From NCBI GenBank assembly GCA_947304085.1, contig CAMZAC010000010.1, positions 1 to 11,195 on the forward strand: DNA of 11,195 nucleotides, written 5' to 3'. The translations under genes and the position numbers were made by a program. This stretch comes from an uncultured Alphaproteobacteria bacterium (GTDB lineage: Bacteria; Pseudomonadota; Alphaproteobacteria; Rs-D84). Shown one piece after another: positions 1 through 6,130 of the stretch; position 1 is the first letter of the stretch, and every line of letters starts with the position of its first letter. The notes beneath the pieces were generated by a model. The model ran no database searches. It saw only the letters and a list, made by a program, of their open reading frames with translations, and had not been told where the DNA came from.

Positions 1-1074
1 AAATTGAAAAACTTAGTTGGTGGCAAAGGCAATGCCAAAGCTGCACCAGAAAAACATGCAACTGGAATTGATTTAGAATTAATAAATGCCAAAACAGCAG
101 AAGAAACAAAACGTCTGATTGCTGCCGGTGCAGATGTTAATGCAAAAGACTGGTATGGTCGTACAGCATTGATGAAAGCACAAACAGCAGAACAAACAAA
201 ATTGTTGATTGATGCTGGTGCAGATGTTAATGCAAAAGACAAAGGTAATTATGCACCATTGATATCAATTGAAGTTGGTGGTCGTACAGCATTGATGGAA
301 GCAAAAACAGCAGAACAAACAAAATTGTTGATTGATGCTGGTGCAAATGTCAATGCAAAAGATGACTATGGATATACAGCATTGATGAATGCCTACACAG
401 CAGAACAAACAAAATTGTTGATTACAGCTGGTGCAGATGTTAATGCAAAAAACAAACATAAAGGTACAGCATTGAAAACTTGTTGTGAACATATGTATAA
501 TACTGGTTTCTTTCTTGCGTGTGGTTTAAGAAAAACACCAGAAGAAGCATATAGTGAAAAAGCAGCAAGATATCCAAGCACTGTGGAACAGATGAAAATG
601 CTGATTGATGCTGGTGCAGATGTTAACGCAAAGGATGAATATGGTCGCACAGCATTGCATTATGCACTGTATGAAAGACAAACAGCAATGCAGAAAATAA
701 AAATGCTGATTGATGCTGGTGCAGATGTTAATGCCGAAGACAAAGAAGGTGAAACACCATTGATGCATGCTACAGCGGAACAAATGAAAGTGTTGATTGC
801 TGCCGGTGCAAATGTTAATGCCAAAGACAAAGAAGAAAAAACAGCATTGATGTGGGCTAAAACAGCAAAACAAATGCAAGTGTTGATTGATGCTGGTGCA
901 GATATCTATGCAAAAGACAACAGAGGTTATGATGTTGCATATTATAGCAGAACTGGTTGGAATACATCCGATAAAGAAAAAATAATCGAAGAAGCTATGG
1001 CAAAAACACCAAAGCCTTTGAATAAATCTTTGGTAGCTAAAATTGCGGACAAATTAAAAGGTTTTAACCGTTAA
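1..1074 (+). CDS. Ankyrin-repeat protein, 5' end open (probably partial)
   Basis: Ankyrin repeats are protein-protein interaction scaffolds; the partner cannot be told from sequence. The signature AGADVNAK or a close variant occurs eight times (Ala-Gly at about residues 41, 71, 112, 142, 203, 238, 267 and 297, counting from the TTG at 4). The spacing is mostly 29-30 residues, not the canonical 33, because the helix region is shortened (TAEQTKLLIDAG directly after LMxA). Two gaps are longer: 41 residues (an insertion near 80-92) and 61 residues (about 155-195), the latter consistent with one degenerate repeat. A short basic tail follows (about 325-356). I see no membrane segment or signal peptide in the visible part. 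The frame is open to base 1 and no ribosome site is visible, so the true start may lie upstream; TTG at 4 is only a possible start. Several repeats are nearly identical in DNA. Confidence 0.88.
   Translation, partial: KLKNLVGGKGNAKAAPEKHATGIDLELINAKTAEETKRLIAAGADVNAKDWYGRTALMKAQTAEQTKLLIDAGADVNAKDKGNYAPLISIEVGGRTALMEAKTAEQTKLLIDAGANVNAKDDYGYTALMNAYTAEQTKLLITAGADVNAKNKHKGTALKTCCEHMYNTGFFLACGLRKTPEEAYSEKAARYPSTVEQMKMLIDAGADVNAKDEYGRTALHYALYERQTAMQKIKMLIDAGADVNAEDKEGETPLMHATAEQMKVLIAAGANVNAKDKEEKTALMWAKTAKQMQVLIDAGADIYAKDNRGYDVAYYSRTGWNTSDKEKIIEEAMAKTPKPLNKSLVAKIADKLKGFNR
182..423 (+). repeat. Near-identical DNA repeats inside the ankyrin gene
   Basis: Bases 182-222 recur without mismatch at 305-345, an offset of 123 bp or 41 codons. 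A 27-base core recurs at 397-423. The flanking GGTCGTACAGCATTGATG at about 157-174 also recurs at about 280-297. This looks like recent in-frame duplication of an ankyrin unit. It is coding repeat, not a CRISPR array. Confidence 0.85.
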
Positions 1075-1088
1075 TAGCAAAGGACAAC

Positions 1089-1117
1089 AAAAAAACCTGT
1101 AATTTACAGGTTTTTTT
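1089..1117. terminator. Two-way intrinsic terminator between convergent genes
   Basis: Seven A residues (1089-1095) precede the perfect palindrome CCTGTAATTTACAGG (1096-1110), and seven T residues follow (1111-1117). The structure works on either strand. It can end the ankyrin transcript (stop at 1074) and, in reverse, the 69-residue gene (stop at 1133). Confidence 0.9.
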
Positions 1118-1132
1118 GTTTATGTAAATATT

Positions 1133-1342
1133 CTACTTTGCAAGAGATTTTTCTGCGGTTAAAACAACATTAACCAAATCAGCAATAGATTTTTTCAACA
1201 TGCTAAATGATGTTGCTTTTGCACATGGTTCTGATTTTATTTCAGCAAGTGCATTTAACCCATTTTGTTTAAAATCGTTGCACTTTTTACTGCTGCGGTA
1301 AAATACACTGTCGTCACTCCAATTATCATTCCATTCTGCCAT
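1133..1342 (-). CDS. Small hypothetical protein, 69 aa
   Basis: I do not recognise this protein. It is soluble-looking, with no signal peptide or membrane segment. The N-terminus is rich in Trp, Asp and Asn (MAEWNDNWSDD), and the C-terminal half looks helical and amphipathic (about residues 45-69). It has two Cys, at about 21 and 40, not arranged as a metal site. It is likely a real gene: AAAAGGA sits about 6 bases before the ATG, a promoter-like TTGACA lies upstream, and the gene stops just before a two-way terminator. The upstream minus-strand gene (RNHCP) ends 79 bases before its start with no obvious terminator, so read-through is also possible. Confidence 0.6.
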   Translation of the reverse strand: MAEWNDNWSDDSVFYRSSKKCNDFKQNGLNALAEIKSEPCAKATSFSMLKKSIADLVNVVLTAEKSLAK

Positions 1343-1370
1343 ATTTAATCCTTTTGTTTAAATCAGTTAA

Positions 1371-1398
1371 TTTGTATCATAAAAAAAACAAATGTCAA
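1371..1398 (-). promoter_or_regulatory. Candidate promoter for the 69-aa gene
   Basis: On the minus strand a perfect -35 TTGACA (1398-1393) is followed after 16 bases, largely a T run, by TACAAA (1376-1371), which matches the -10 consensus at four of six positions. The start codon lies about 28 bases further on. The weak -10 keeps confidence low. Confidence 0.4.
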
Positions 1399-1421
1399 TT
1401 TTTTGGTCAAACAACAAGCGA

Positions 1422-1736
1422 TTATTTCCCAAAAATAAAATCTGGATTTGATGATACAGATATAATTGTATTAACATCGTCATCAGGTGCGGAATGTTGC
1501 CGTATTGTTTTACCGCATTTTTCACATTTATGTGTAATTATAAAACCATCTTTGATTGTTTCAACAGAAATTGGGCGCATCATACCGCCACAATTTGACA
1601 ATCTGTCGCCTGGATTATTATCAACATGTCGTGAATATAAACATTTCGGGCAATGGTTTGTGTATCCATTGCCCGAAACTTTTGCGCCACAATTGGCACA
1701 TACAAAATCTTCAACACGTTTCGTGAATTTTTTCAT
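1422..1736 (-). CDS. RNHCP-domain zinc-ribbon protein
   Basis: This 104-residue protein matches the RNHCP domain family, named for its conserved Arg-Asn-His-Cys-Pro motif; here the Arg is Thr (TNHCPKC, residues 26-32). The expected framework is present: CANC (13-16), HCPKCLYSRHVD (28-39), PGDR (42-45), CGG plus RPI (49-56) and HKCEKC (69-74). The paired cysteines and histidines suggest zinc binding. The family's biochemical role is not established to my knowledge; nucleic-acid binding is a guess from the fold type. The ATG follows the gapR stop with no gap (TAAATG), so the two are probably transcribed together and translationally coupled. No clear terminator follows. Confidence 0.85.
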   Translation of the reverse strand: MKKFTKRVEDFVCANCGAKVSGNGYTNHCPKCLYSRHVDNNPGDRLSNCGGMMRPISVETIKDGFIITHKCEKCGKTIRQHSAPDDDVNTIISVSSNPDFIFGK

Positions 1737-1985
1737 TTATAACCCCAAAGCATCACGATACATTTTTGTCAGTTCGTCTGCTTCGTCCAATTCATCTGGG
1801 TCCAGTTTTCTTAAACGTATCATTTGACGAATATATTTTGGGTCGTATCCTGCAGATTTAGCTTCGTTATAAACTTCCTTGATATCTGCAGCGATAGCAG
1901 CAGAATCTTCGTTTAATTTTTCAATACGTTCAATAATGCTGGTTAACTGAGCGTTATCAAAAGAACCATGATTTGCGTTTTTCAT
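1737..1985 (-). CDS. gapR: GapR / DUF2312 nucleoid-associated protein
   Basis: GapR is an alphaproteobacterial DNA-binding protein, studied in Caulobacter, that binds AT-rich, overtwisted DNA ahead of polymerases and helps gyrase and topoisomerase IV. The 82 residues cover the whole family domain. A helical N-terminus is followed by IIERIEKLNEDSAAIAADIK (17-36), then the family core KEVYNEAKSAGYDPKYIRQM (36-55) and IRLRKLDPDE (56-65), ending in a short acidic helix. The long N-terminal helix fits the known coiled-coil dimer/tetramer. The start at 1985 is supported by AAGGGGAAG about 4 bases upstream. The gene is divergent from pyk, with 93 bases between the start codons, and leads a two-gene unit with RNHCP. 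Confidence 0.93.
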   Translation of the reverse strand: MKNANHGSFDNAQLTSIIERIEKLNEDSAAIAADIKEVYNEAKSAGYDPKYIRQMIRLRKLDPDELDEADELTKMYRDALGL

Positions 1986-2078
1986 ATTCTTCCCCTTGTT
2001 TTTACTATGTGATATATGATAAACTATAGATTATAAAAATCAAATAATTTTAATGCGTGTTTGTAATGGGAGACAGAC
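1986..2078. promoter_or_regulatory. Divergent promoter region of gapR and pyk
   Basis: This very AT-rich gap must hold promoters for both directions. For gapR (minus strand) there is a perfect -10 TATAAT at 2035-2030, but no good -35 at normal spacing. For pyk (plus strand) the best pair is TTTACT (2001-2006) and TATAGA (2025-2030) with an 18-base spacer, four of six matches each. The two -10 boxes touch, so the promoters may compete. GGGAGA before the pyk ATG is its ribosome site. Confidence 0.45.
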
Positions 2079-3449
2079 ATGATTAGATTTACCAAAATAA
2101 CCGCTTCAATAGGCCCAAGTTGCGAAAACATAGATACATTGACCCGTATGATACGGGCTGGTGTCAGTGTTTGTCGCCTGAATTTCAGCCATGACACAGG
2201 CGATGTTCAAGGTGCAAAAATAGATATGATACGTTCTGTGGCACAAAATATTGGTGTTCCTGTGGCGATAATGGTTGATATACAGGGGCCCAAACATAGA
2301 ATTGGCGATTTTAAATCCGAAAAACATTATGCGTTAAGAATTGGTCAGAAATTTACATTGGATTCTGATGAAACACCTGGTGATGAAACACGTGTTCAAT
2401 TACCCAATCTAAACGTAATTCATTCATTAAATGTTGGTGACAGAATTTTATTAAATGACGGTAAAATTGAATTGCGTGTTGATGCTGTATTTGATGATGC
2501 AGTTGAAACGACTGTAATGCATGGCGATGAAATTTGGTCAAGGCGCGGTTTCAATTTGCCAGATACAGATATTGATACAGCTATTTTAACAGACAAAGAC
2601 CGCAAAGATTTGGAATATGCGATAACAAAAAATCCAGACTATATCGCAGTGTCTTTTGTTCAACGCGCAGAAGATATCTCTATTGTCCGTGATTTTATAA
2701 CCGAACGGACTTCACATCCAATAAAAATAATCGCTAAAATTGAACGTCCAAATGCAGTGAAAAGAATAATAGATATCGCTAATGCAGCGGATGGAATTAT
2801 GATTGCACGTGGTGATTTGGCTGTGGAATTGCCTTTTGAGCAAGTGCCAGCAGTATCACGTTATATCTTGCGCGAATGTCGCAAATTAAATCGCCCTGCG
2901 ATTGTGGCAACACAAATGTTGTCGTCAATGGTGCATTCTGATTTTCCGACACGTGCAGAAATTTCTGATGTTGCAAACGCAGCATATTTAAGGGCTGATT
3001 CAACAATGACATCCGAAGAAACCACAATTGGCGATGACCCAGTAAATGTCATAGAAAAAATGGATAAGATATTGACTTATTCAGACAATGATTCAATCGA
3101 ACATCCATATGATTGGTGCAATATTGAAAATACACCTGATAACGATTGGTCGCGGTCTGTGTCGTCTATGGCGTATTTGAATAAAGCTGCCGCCATAGTT
3201 GTTTTTGCACGCAATACAGATGCAGCGGTTCAAATTTCTTGTCGCCGTCCTGATATGCCAATTATCGCAGTATGTAATGATGAAGTAATTGCAAATCAAT
3301 TGTGTTTATCGCGCGGCGTGTTCCCAGTTTGCGACAGGTATTTATTCGGGCAACGCGATGCGTTTGGCGCGGTGGCCCAGTTTGGTGTTCGTACAGGCAA
3401 ATTGGTTATCGTAGACGAAGAGAAAATCAGTTTGCGTACACTTGATTAA
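2079..3449 (+). CDS. pyk: Pyruvate kinase (divergent)
   Basis: It converts phosphoenolpyruvate and ADP to pyruvate and ATP, the last step of glycolysis. The N-terminal KITASIGPS, CRLNFSHD (32-39) and DIQGPKHR (67-74) begin the barrel. The lid domain spans about 70-164. AKIE (219-222) and ARGDLA (243-248) supply the catalytic Lys220 and the metal ligands Glu222 and Asp246, at the same numbers as in E. coli PykF. ATQML..M and PTRAEISDVANA (290-301) follow. Oddities: KIR is KHR (72-74), GDLG is GDLA, and the family motif MLSGETA is MTSEETT (310-316). In the C-terminal domain (about 335-456) the sugar-phosphate loop found in allosteric enzymes is not recognisable, and the usual P-x-G ending is replaced by a short tail. 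At 456 residues it is slightly short (family about 470-480). The catalytic set is intact, so activity is likely but regulation may differ. Confidence 0.93.
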   Translation: MIRFTKITASIGPSCENIDTLTRMIRAGVSVCRLNFSHDTGDVQGAKIDMIRSVAQNIGVPVAIMVDIQGPKHRIGDFKSEKHYALRIGQKFTLDSDETPGDETRVQLPNLNVIHSLNVGDRILLNDGKIELRVDAVFDDAVETTVMHGDEIWSRRGFNLPDTDIDTAILTDKDRKDLEYAITKNPDYIAVSFVQRAEDISIVRDFITERTSHPIKIIAKIERPNAVKRIIDIANAADGIMIARGDLAVELPFEQVPAVSRYILRECRKLNRPAIVATQMLSSMVHSDFPTRAEISDVANAAYLRADSTMTSEETTIGDDPVNVIEKMDKILTYSDNDSIEHPYDWCNIENTPDNDWSRSVSSMAYLNKAAAIVVFARNTDAAVQISCRRPDMPIIAVCNDEVIANQLCLSRGVFPVCDRYLFGQRDAFGAVAQFGVRTGKLVIVDEEKISLRTLD

Positions 3450-3475
3450 AATATAAATCAAAATGTTTTTTGTTA

Positions 3476-3505
3476 TTGACCGAATAATAGTAATTTTACT
3501 ATGAT
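3476..3505 (+). promoter_or_regulatory. Candidate dacA promoter overlapping the first ATG
   Basis: TTGACC (3476-3481) and TATGAT (3500-3505) each match consensus at five of six positions, with an 18-base spacer. The -10 box covers the in-frame ATG at 3501. Transcription should therefore start near 3512, and translation would begin at the ATG at 3513 on a leaderless or nearly leaderless mRNA. No ribosome site is visible before either ATG. Confidence 0.5.
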
Positions 3506-3512
3506 TTTGATT

Positions 3513-4667
3513 ATGAAGAGAGTTTTGCCATTTATCGTTGGGATATTCGCATTTTTTGGTGTTGTAAACGCCAAAGAATATCGTGCTGTATTGGTTGCAG
3601 ATATAGATTCTGGTCAGGTTTTATACCAAGAAAACGCAAATCAATTAAATTATCCAGCCAGTCTAACAAAAATAATGACTTTGTATTTGACGTTTGATGC
3701 GCTGGAACATAAACGTTTGCGATTGGACGACTATTTAATCGTTTCACAATCTGCCGCAAATGCGCAACCTGTTAAATTGGGGTTAAATGCGGGCAGTAAA
3801 ATATCTGTGGAAGATGCAATAAAGGCGGTTGCTGTGCATTCTGCAAACGATGTTGCGCGTGTGTTGGCTGAAAATCTGCAGGGTGGAAAAGAGGGCAACT
3901 TTGCGAATTTGATGACGCGTGTTGCAAATGAAATCGGTTTACAGCAAACAAATTTCGAGAATTCATCTGGTCTGCCAAATGATGACCATATGTCGACTGC
4001 GCGTGATATTGCTTTGTTGTCTATGGCGGTATATAAACATTTTCCTCAGTATTGGAAATATTTTGGAATAAAATCTTGGACTTATAATGGTAAAACTTAT
4101 ACAAACGGAAACAGGTTGTTGGCTGATTATCCGGGTTGTGATGGCATGAAAACGGGGTTTACAAATAAATCCAGATATTCATTGGTTGCAACTGCAAAAC
4201 GCAATAATCGACATTTAATCGCGGTTGTTTTAGGTGCAGAAAACAAAGATGTTCGCGCAAATGTTGCAACAAAAATGTTGAACTTGGGCTTTAATAAAAT
4301 TGGGCAAAATGTTTCAAATTATGATTATCAAAATAATACGCATACTGTTGCAGCAAACGCGAATAATCCAGTGGCTAAATATGCCCAGGATGCACCAAAG
4401 CATAATACGGAATATTCGTCTGGTCAAAGTGGCACAAAGACATATTCTGCTGGTTCCGCTGGTGTTCAGTGCGGTGCGTTTTCATCGTATGATTCTGCAA
4501 CAAATCAGGCTAAACGTGTGAAAAATACAACAGGGTTAAATGCAAATATCGAAAAAAATGATAGCGGTTTATATCGTGTTCGTATAAATGGCTTGTCAGA
4601 AAGTGCAGCGCAAAATGCTAAAAATATCGCTTCCAATCATGGTATAGATTGTTATATATTTCATTAA
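3513..4667 (+). CDS. dacA: D-alanyl-D-alanine carboxypeptidase (S11) with SPOR domain
   Basis: This exported penicillin-binding protein of the PBP5/DacA type removes the terminal D-Ala of peptidoglycan stem peptides. With the start at 3513 (384 aa), residues 1-20 form a signal peptide (Lys-Arg, hydrophobic core, cleavage after VNA). The serine-hydrolase motifs are Ser50-Leu-Thr-Lys53, Ser110-Ala-Asn112 and Lys213-Thr-Gly215, all intact. A low-complexity Asn/Ala/Ser linker (about 270-313) leads to a C-terminal SPOR domain (about 314-384; GVQCGAFSS, then YRVRINGL), which in other proteins binds denuded glycan at the septum. The usual C-terminal amphipathic anchor is absent, so SPOR probably does the localising. 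The alternative ATG at 3501 adds four residues but lies within a promoter-like -10 box. The symbol reflects the family; the exact paralog is uncertain. recR follows 11 bases after the stop. Confidence 0.92.
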   Translation: MKRVLPFIVGIFAFFGVVNAKEYRAVLVADIDSGQVLYQENANQLNYPASLTKIMTLYLTFDALEHKRLRLDDYLIVSQSAANAQPVKLGLNAGSKISVEDAIKAVAVHSANDVARVLAENLQGGKEGNFANLMTRVANEIGLQQTNFENSSGLPNDDHMSTARDIALLSMAVYKHFPQYWKYFGIKSWTYNGKTYTNGNRLLADYPGCDGMKTGFTNKSRYSLVATAKRNNRHLIAVVLGAENKDVRANVATKMLNLGFNKIGQNVSNYDYQNNTHTVAANANNPVAKYAQDAPKHNTEYSSGQSGTKTYSAGSAGVQCGAFSSYDSATNQAKRVKNTTGLNANIEKNDSGLYRVRINGLSESAAQNAKNIASNHGIDCYIFH

Positions 4668-4678
4668 AGTATAAACAA

Positions 4679-5269
4679 ATGAATATAAAGATAGAAAAAC
4701 TTGTTAAACAATTTGCAAAGTTGCCACGTGTCGGAACGCGTGCTGCAACGCGTATAGTTTTGGCTTTGTTGCAGGATAAATCTGGCAAGGCAGAATCTTT
4801 GGCGTCTGCATTGATGGATGCTGCAAATACGATACACCCGTGCCAAAATTGTGGTGTTTTATCAGATCAAGATGTTTGTGAATATTGTTCCGATATGACA
4901 CGTCAAAATGGGCAATTATGCATAGTTCGTGATTTATCAGATGTTGTTGTTTTGGAAAAGTCTGGTGTGTTTCATGGTCGTTATCATGTGTTAGGTGGAA
5001 ATTTGTCTGGGGTTTCTGGGGTGACTCCTGATGATTTGAATATTGCAACAATTCCAAATCGCGTTAAATCTGAAAAAATATCTGAAATAATTTTCGCGTT
5101 GCCAAATACAGTAGAAGGTAAAACCACGCAACAATATATAATATCTGTGATTGGTAATAGTGGGGTTGAATTTTCAGAATTGGCTTCTGGTGTTCCATTG
5201 GGTGGCGATTTAGATTATATAGATGATGGAACATTGACTTTGGCTTTTGGGGGACGCAAGAAATTATGA
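4679..5269 (+). CDS. recR: Recombination mediator protein RecR
   Basis: RecR works with RecO (and RecF) to load RecA onto SSB-coated single-stranded gaps. The 196 residues match the family length. An N-terminal helix-hairpin-helix (LPRVGTRAA, 15-23) is followed by a four-Cys zinc finger (Cys55, 58, 67, 70), then a Toprim domain (about 79-170; FHGRYHVLGG, TPDDL, NTVEGKTT) and the C-terminal VPLGGDLDYIDDGTL motif. The Toprim Glu usually seen as VVE is Arg84 here (CIVRD), while Asp88 is kept; RecR Toprim is not catalytic, so this may be tolerated. I chose ATG 4679 because the family homology begins there. An ATG at 4649 would add ten residues overlapping dacA. Its stop overlaps the rsmA start by four bases (ATGA). 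Confidence 0.93.
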   Translation: MNIKIEKLVKQFAKLPRVGTRAATRIVLALLQDKSGKAESLASALMDAANTIHPCQNCGVLSDQDVCEYCSDMTRQNGQLCIVRDLSDVVVLEKSGVFHGRYHVLGGNLSGVSGVTPDDLNIATIPNRVKSEKISEIIFALPNTVEGKTTQQYIISVIGNSGVEFSELASGVPLGGDLDYIDDGTLTLAFGGRKKL

Positions 5270-6099
5270 GAAATAAAATTGAATCTTTGCCACCTGTATC
5301 TGAAATGATGCGTGAATCAGGGCTGGAACCAAAGAAACAATTTGGTCAGAATTTTTTGTTTGATTTGAATTTAACTGGCCGCATTGCGCGTTCGGTGCCT
5401 GATATAAAAAATACAATTGTGGTTGAGGTTGGTCCTGGGCCAGCAGGTTTAACGCGTGCGCTTTTGATTGCAGATGCAAAACATGTTATTGCTATTGAAA
5501 AAGATAAAACAACAGAACCTATTTTATCAAAAATTATTGACGCATCAGATGGACGGTTAGAAGTCATTTTTGGGGACGCATTAAAAACAGATTTAAAAAA
5601 TTTAGAAAAAGATGGTTATGCAATATGTTCTAACTTACCATATAATATTGGAACAGAATTAGTGATAAATTGGTTGCATGAAATTGCACAGGGTAAAAAG
5701 ATAAAATCTTTGACATTAATGTTCCAAAAGGAAGTTGCAGAACGTGTCGTTGCAAAACCAGGAAACAAACAATATGGGCGTTTATCTGTGTTGGCGAATT
5801 TAATTTCAGATACCAAGATTTTATTTGATGTTCCAAATACCGCTTTTGTGCCAAAGCCAAAGGTGCAATCTGCAGTTGTACAAATTATACCAAATAAAAA
5901 TAAAATTAAATTGATAGATGATATTTCAAAATTAGAAAAACTGACTGCTAAATTATTCGGTCAAAGACGTAAAATGATACGCGGAATAATAAAAACGAAT
6001 TGGGCAGATTATGGGTTATCTGGCACAGAACGCGCAGAAGATTTATTGCCAGAAATGTTTTTAAAAATATCGGGTAATATAGATATAAATTTGTTATAA
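5266..6099 (+). CDS. rsmA: 16S rRNA adenine dimethyltransferase RsmA (KsgA)
   Basis: It dimethylates the two adjacent adenines in the 3'-terminal hairpin of 16S rRNA (A1518 and A1519 in E. coli), using S-adenosylmethionine, late in small-subunit assembly. At 277 residues it is full length. KKQFGQNFLFD (23-33) is the family N-terminal motif. The Rossmann domain has VEVGPGPAGLTR (53-64) for the cofactor, Glu78 (AIEKD) for the ribose, GDA (103-105), and the catalytic NLPYNI (123-128). QKEVAERVVAKPGNKQYGRL and FVPKPKVQSAVV are typical of the C-terminal part, which then forms a small helical domain. The start overlaps the recR stop by four bases, so translation is coupled. The gene closes the dacA-recR-rsmA unit. 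Confidence 0.95.
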   Translation: MRNKIESLPPVSEMMRESGLEPKKQFGQNFLFDLNLTGRIARSVPDIKNTIVVEVGPGPAGLTRALLIADAKHVIAIEKDKTTEPILSKIIDASDGRLEVIFGDALKTDLKNLEKDGYAICSNLPYNIGTELVINWLHEIAQGKKIKSLTLMFQKEVAERVVAKPGNKQYGRLSVLANLISDTKILFDVPNTAFVPKPKVQSAVVQIIPNKNKIKLIDDISKLEKLTAKLFGQRRKMIRGIIKTNWADYGLSGTERAEDLLPEMFLKISGNIDINLL

Positions 6100-6100
6100 T
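6092..6100 (+). promoter_or_regulatory. Extended -10 promoter for the antiporter gene
   Basis: TGTTATAAT (6092-6100) is a perfect extended -10 (TGn plus TATAAT) lying across the rsmA stop codon. No good -35 is seen, which extended -10 promoters can do without. The predicted start near 6107 leaves a short leader carrying GGAGAGAGA about 6 bases before the ATG at 6131. Confidence 0.5.
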
Positions 6101-6130
6101 ATAAACATAATAACAACGGAGAGAGAAGCA

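Noticed and set aside
154-423. Regular DNA repeats as a CRISPR array
   Set aside because: The repeats are in frame, encode ankyrin units and lack unique spacers of even length.
265-879. Several Cys/Phe-rich minus-strand ORFs opposite the ankyrin gene
   Set aside because: They are antisense images of the repeated ankyrin codons (TGC/TTT from GCA/AAA) and have no ribosome sites.
1354-1827. 157-codon plus-strand ORF
   Set aside because: It runs antisense to RNHCP and the end of gapR, both clear family members, and has no recognisable motif.
4300-4521. 73-codon plus-strand ORF inside dacA
   Set aside because: It is a shadow in another frame of the Asn/Ala-rich linker, with no ribosome site.
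4649-4678. Upstream ATG for recR at 4649
   Set aside because: It would overlap dacA and add ten residues outside the family alignment; ATG 4679 starts at the conserved N-terminus.
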